Assembly: GCA_007121375.1 (NCBI GenBank)
Contig: SKLX01000026.1
Coordinates: forward strand, 1-5,818
Length of the DNA stretch: 5,818 bases
From: Bacillota bacterium
GTDB lineage: Bacteria; Bacillota; Dethiobacteria; SKNC01
Reading direction: 5' to 3'
Positions 5,221 to 5,818 of the stretch are shown piece by piece. The notes beneath the pieces were generated by a model that had not been told where the DNA came from, did no database searches, and worked only from the letters and a program-made list of their open reading frames with translations. How positions within the stretch are numbered: position 1 is the stretch's first letter; every line of letters begins with the position of its first letter. A program made the translations under genes and the position numbers.

Positions 5221-5818
5221 TTATTCCACATCGATTTCATAAGGGTTTGCCTCATCGTTGCTCCATTCGAACCAGCCACCGTCATAGACAGCAATGTCCG
5301 GCCAACCCATCAGCCAGGCATTCAGGAAGGCTTCACTTCCTCGCCATCCTGTTCCGCAATAAAAGGCATTCCGCTTATCCGGGGTGATTCCTGCTTCCAG
5401 CCAAAGTTTTTCAATCTCATGATATTCCCGGGTTGTGTAATCCAGGTTTCGGAAATTTTCCATATGATATGCATCAGTCCCGGAGTTACTGAATACCGCT
5501 CCCGGGATTCGTCCTCTTTTTTCTATGTAGTTATAGCCGCTGACCTTGCCGATATACTCAGGCCAGCTGCGAACACAAACCAGGTTTTGATCGGTTGTTT
5601 TTAGTATTTTTTTGGCTTCGGGGGTATCCACCATGATTTCCGGGTGAGCGGGTATTTCTATGCCAAAATCATCTACAGGTTTTACCTCTGTTTCTTCACT
5701 GGTAATTTTATATTTGGCGTCATGCCAGGACTGCAGGCCTCCGTTAAGTATCCGTACGTCTTTCACGCCTGCGTATAGCATGATGACTGCACAGCGGATG
5801 GCCCCCAAATGTCCTGCA
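5221..5818 (-). CDS. eanB: EanB-like multi-domain rhodanese sulfurtransferase, C-terminal part (5' end outside window)
   Basis: The frame is open to the right edge, with Ala-Gly-His before the first possible TTG (5808), so that TTG is an internal Leu. About 198 residues remain. Counting from the TTG codon, residues 1-35 are the tail of one rhodanese domain (VRILNGGLQSW) and 57-195 a complete second one with CGTGWRGS at 151-158; Cys151 is the persulfide-bearing residue. EanB of Chlorobium limicola makes ergothioneine from hercynine and a protein persulfide without oxygen. From memory its key residues are Cys412, Thr414, Trp416 and Tyr353; Thr153, Trp155 and Tyr92 here have exactly those spacings, and Cys78 matches Cys339. 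That implies a full length near 456 residues. E. coli YnjE-type sulfurtransferases also carry CGTGWR, so the motif alone does not prove EanB; the adjacent histidine methyltransferase makes it the best call. Soluble, with no membrane segment in the visible part. The TAA stop is 25 bases before the methyltransferase ATG. Confidence 0.85.
   Translation of the reverse strand, partial: AGHLGAIRCAVIMLYAGVKDVRILNGGLQSWHDAKYKITSEETEVKPVDDFGIEIPAHPEIMVDTPEAKKILKTTDQNLVCVRSWPEYIGKVSGYNYIEKRGRIPGAVFSNSGTDAYHMENFRNLDYTTREYHEIEKLWLEAGITPDKRNAFYCGTGWRGSEAFLNAWLMGWPDIAVYDGGWFEWSNDEANPYEIDVE

Noticed and set aside
5221..5808. Sulfurtransferase as a complete 195-residue protein starting at TTG 5808
   Set aside because: The frame stays open to the window edge, the TTG lies in the middle of a rhodanese fold, and family proteins are much longer.

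Overview
The window reads as part of one co-directional minus-strand operon of an anaerobic or facultatively anaerobic bacterium. The genes use strong GGAGG-type ribosome binding sites, intergenic gaps are short, base composition is moderately AT-leaning, and all chemistry encoded is oxygen-independent. A low-GC Firmicute (Clostridia/Peptococcaceae-like) would fit, but the sequence does not fix the taxon.

Layout, in the direction of transcription from the right edge: (1) the C-terminal part of a multi-domain rhodanese-type sulfurtransferase with a CGTGWR active loop (5818 to 5221, truncated by the window edge); (2) an EgtD/EanA-type L-histidine N-alpha-trimethyltransferase (5195 to 4170); (3) a SufS-type group II cysteine desulfurase whose start overlaps the methyltransferase stop by 8 bp (4177 to 2960); (4) a SufE-type sulfur acceptor (2945 to 2526); (5) a PLP fold-type I aminotransferase (2487 to 1147); (6) a flavodoxin-fold FMN/NAD(P)H reductase-like protein (1067 to 312). 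At the left edge the last 31 codons of an unrecognised plus-strand gene converge on this operon. A strong hairpin at 195-221 lies between them and can serve as a terminator for both directions.

Main interpretation: the sulfurtransferase plus histidine methyltransferase pair matches the anaerobic ergothioneine route described for Chlorobium limicola (EanA makes hercynine from histidine and SAM; EanB puts sulfur on the imidazole C2 from a cysteine persulfide). No oxygen-dependent EgtB sulfoxide synthase is seen. The adjacent, overlapping sufS and sufE, without sufB, sufC or sufD in the window, suggest a dedicated persulfide supply: cysteine to SufS persulfide, to SufE Cys51, to the EanB-like Cys. 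The aminotransferase and flavoprotein at the 3' end have no established role in ergothioneine synthesis. They are the part most likely to hold something undescribed, for example sulfur-donor generation, redox recycling or further conversion of the product.

The operon promoter is not visible and presumably lies beyond the right edge. No tRNA, rRNA, CRISPR array, insertion sequence or riboswitch was recognised. The only sizeable non-coding stretch is 98-311.
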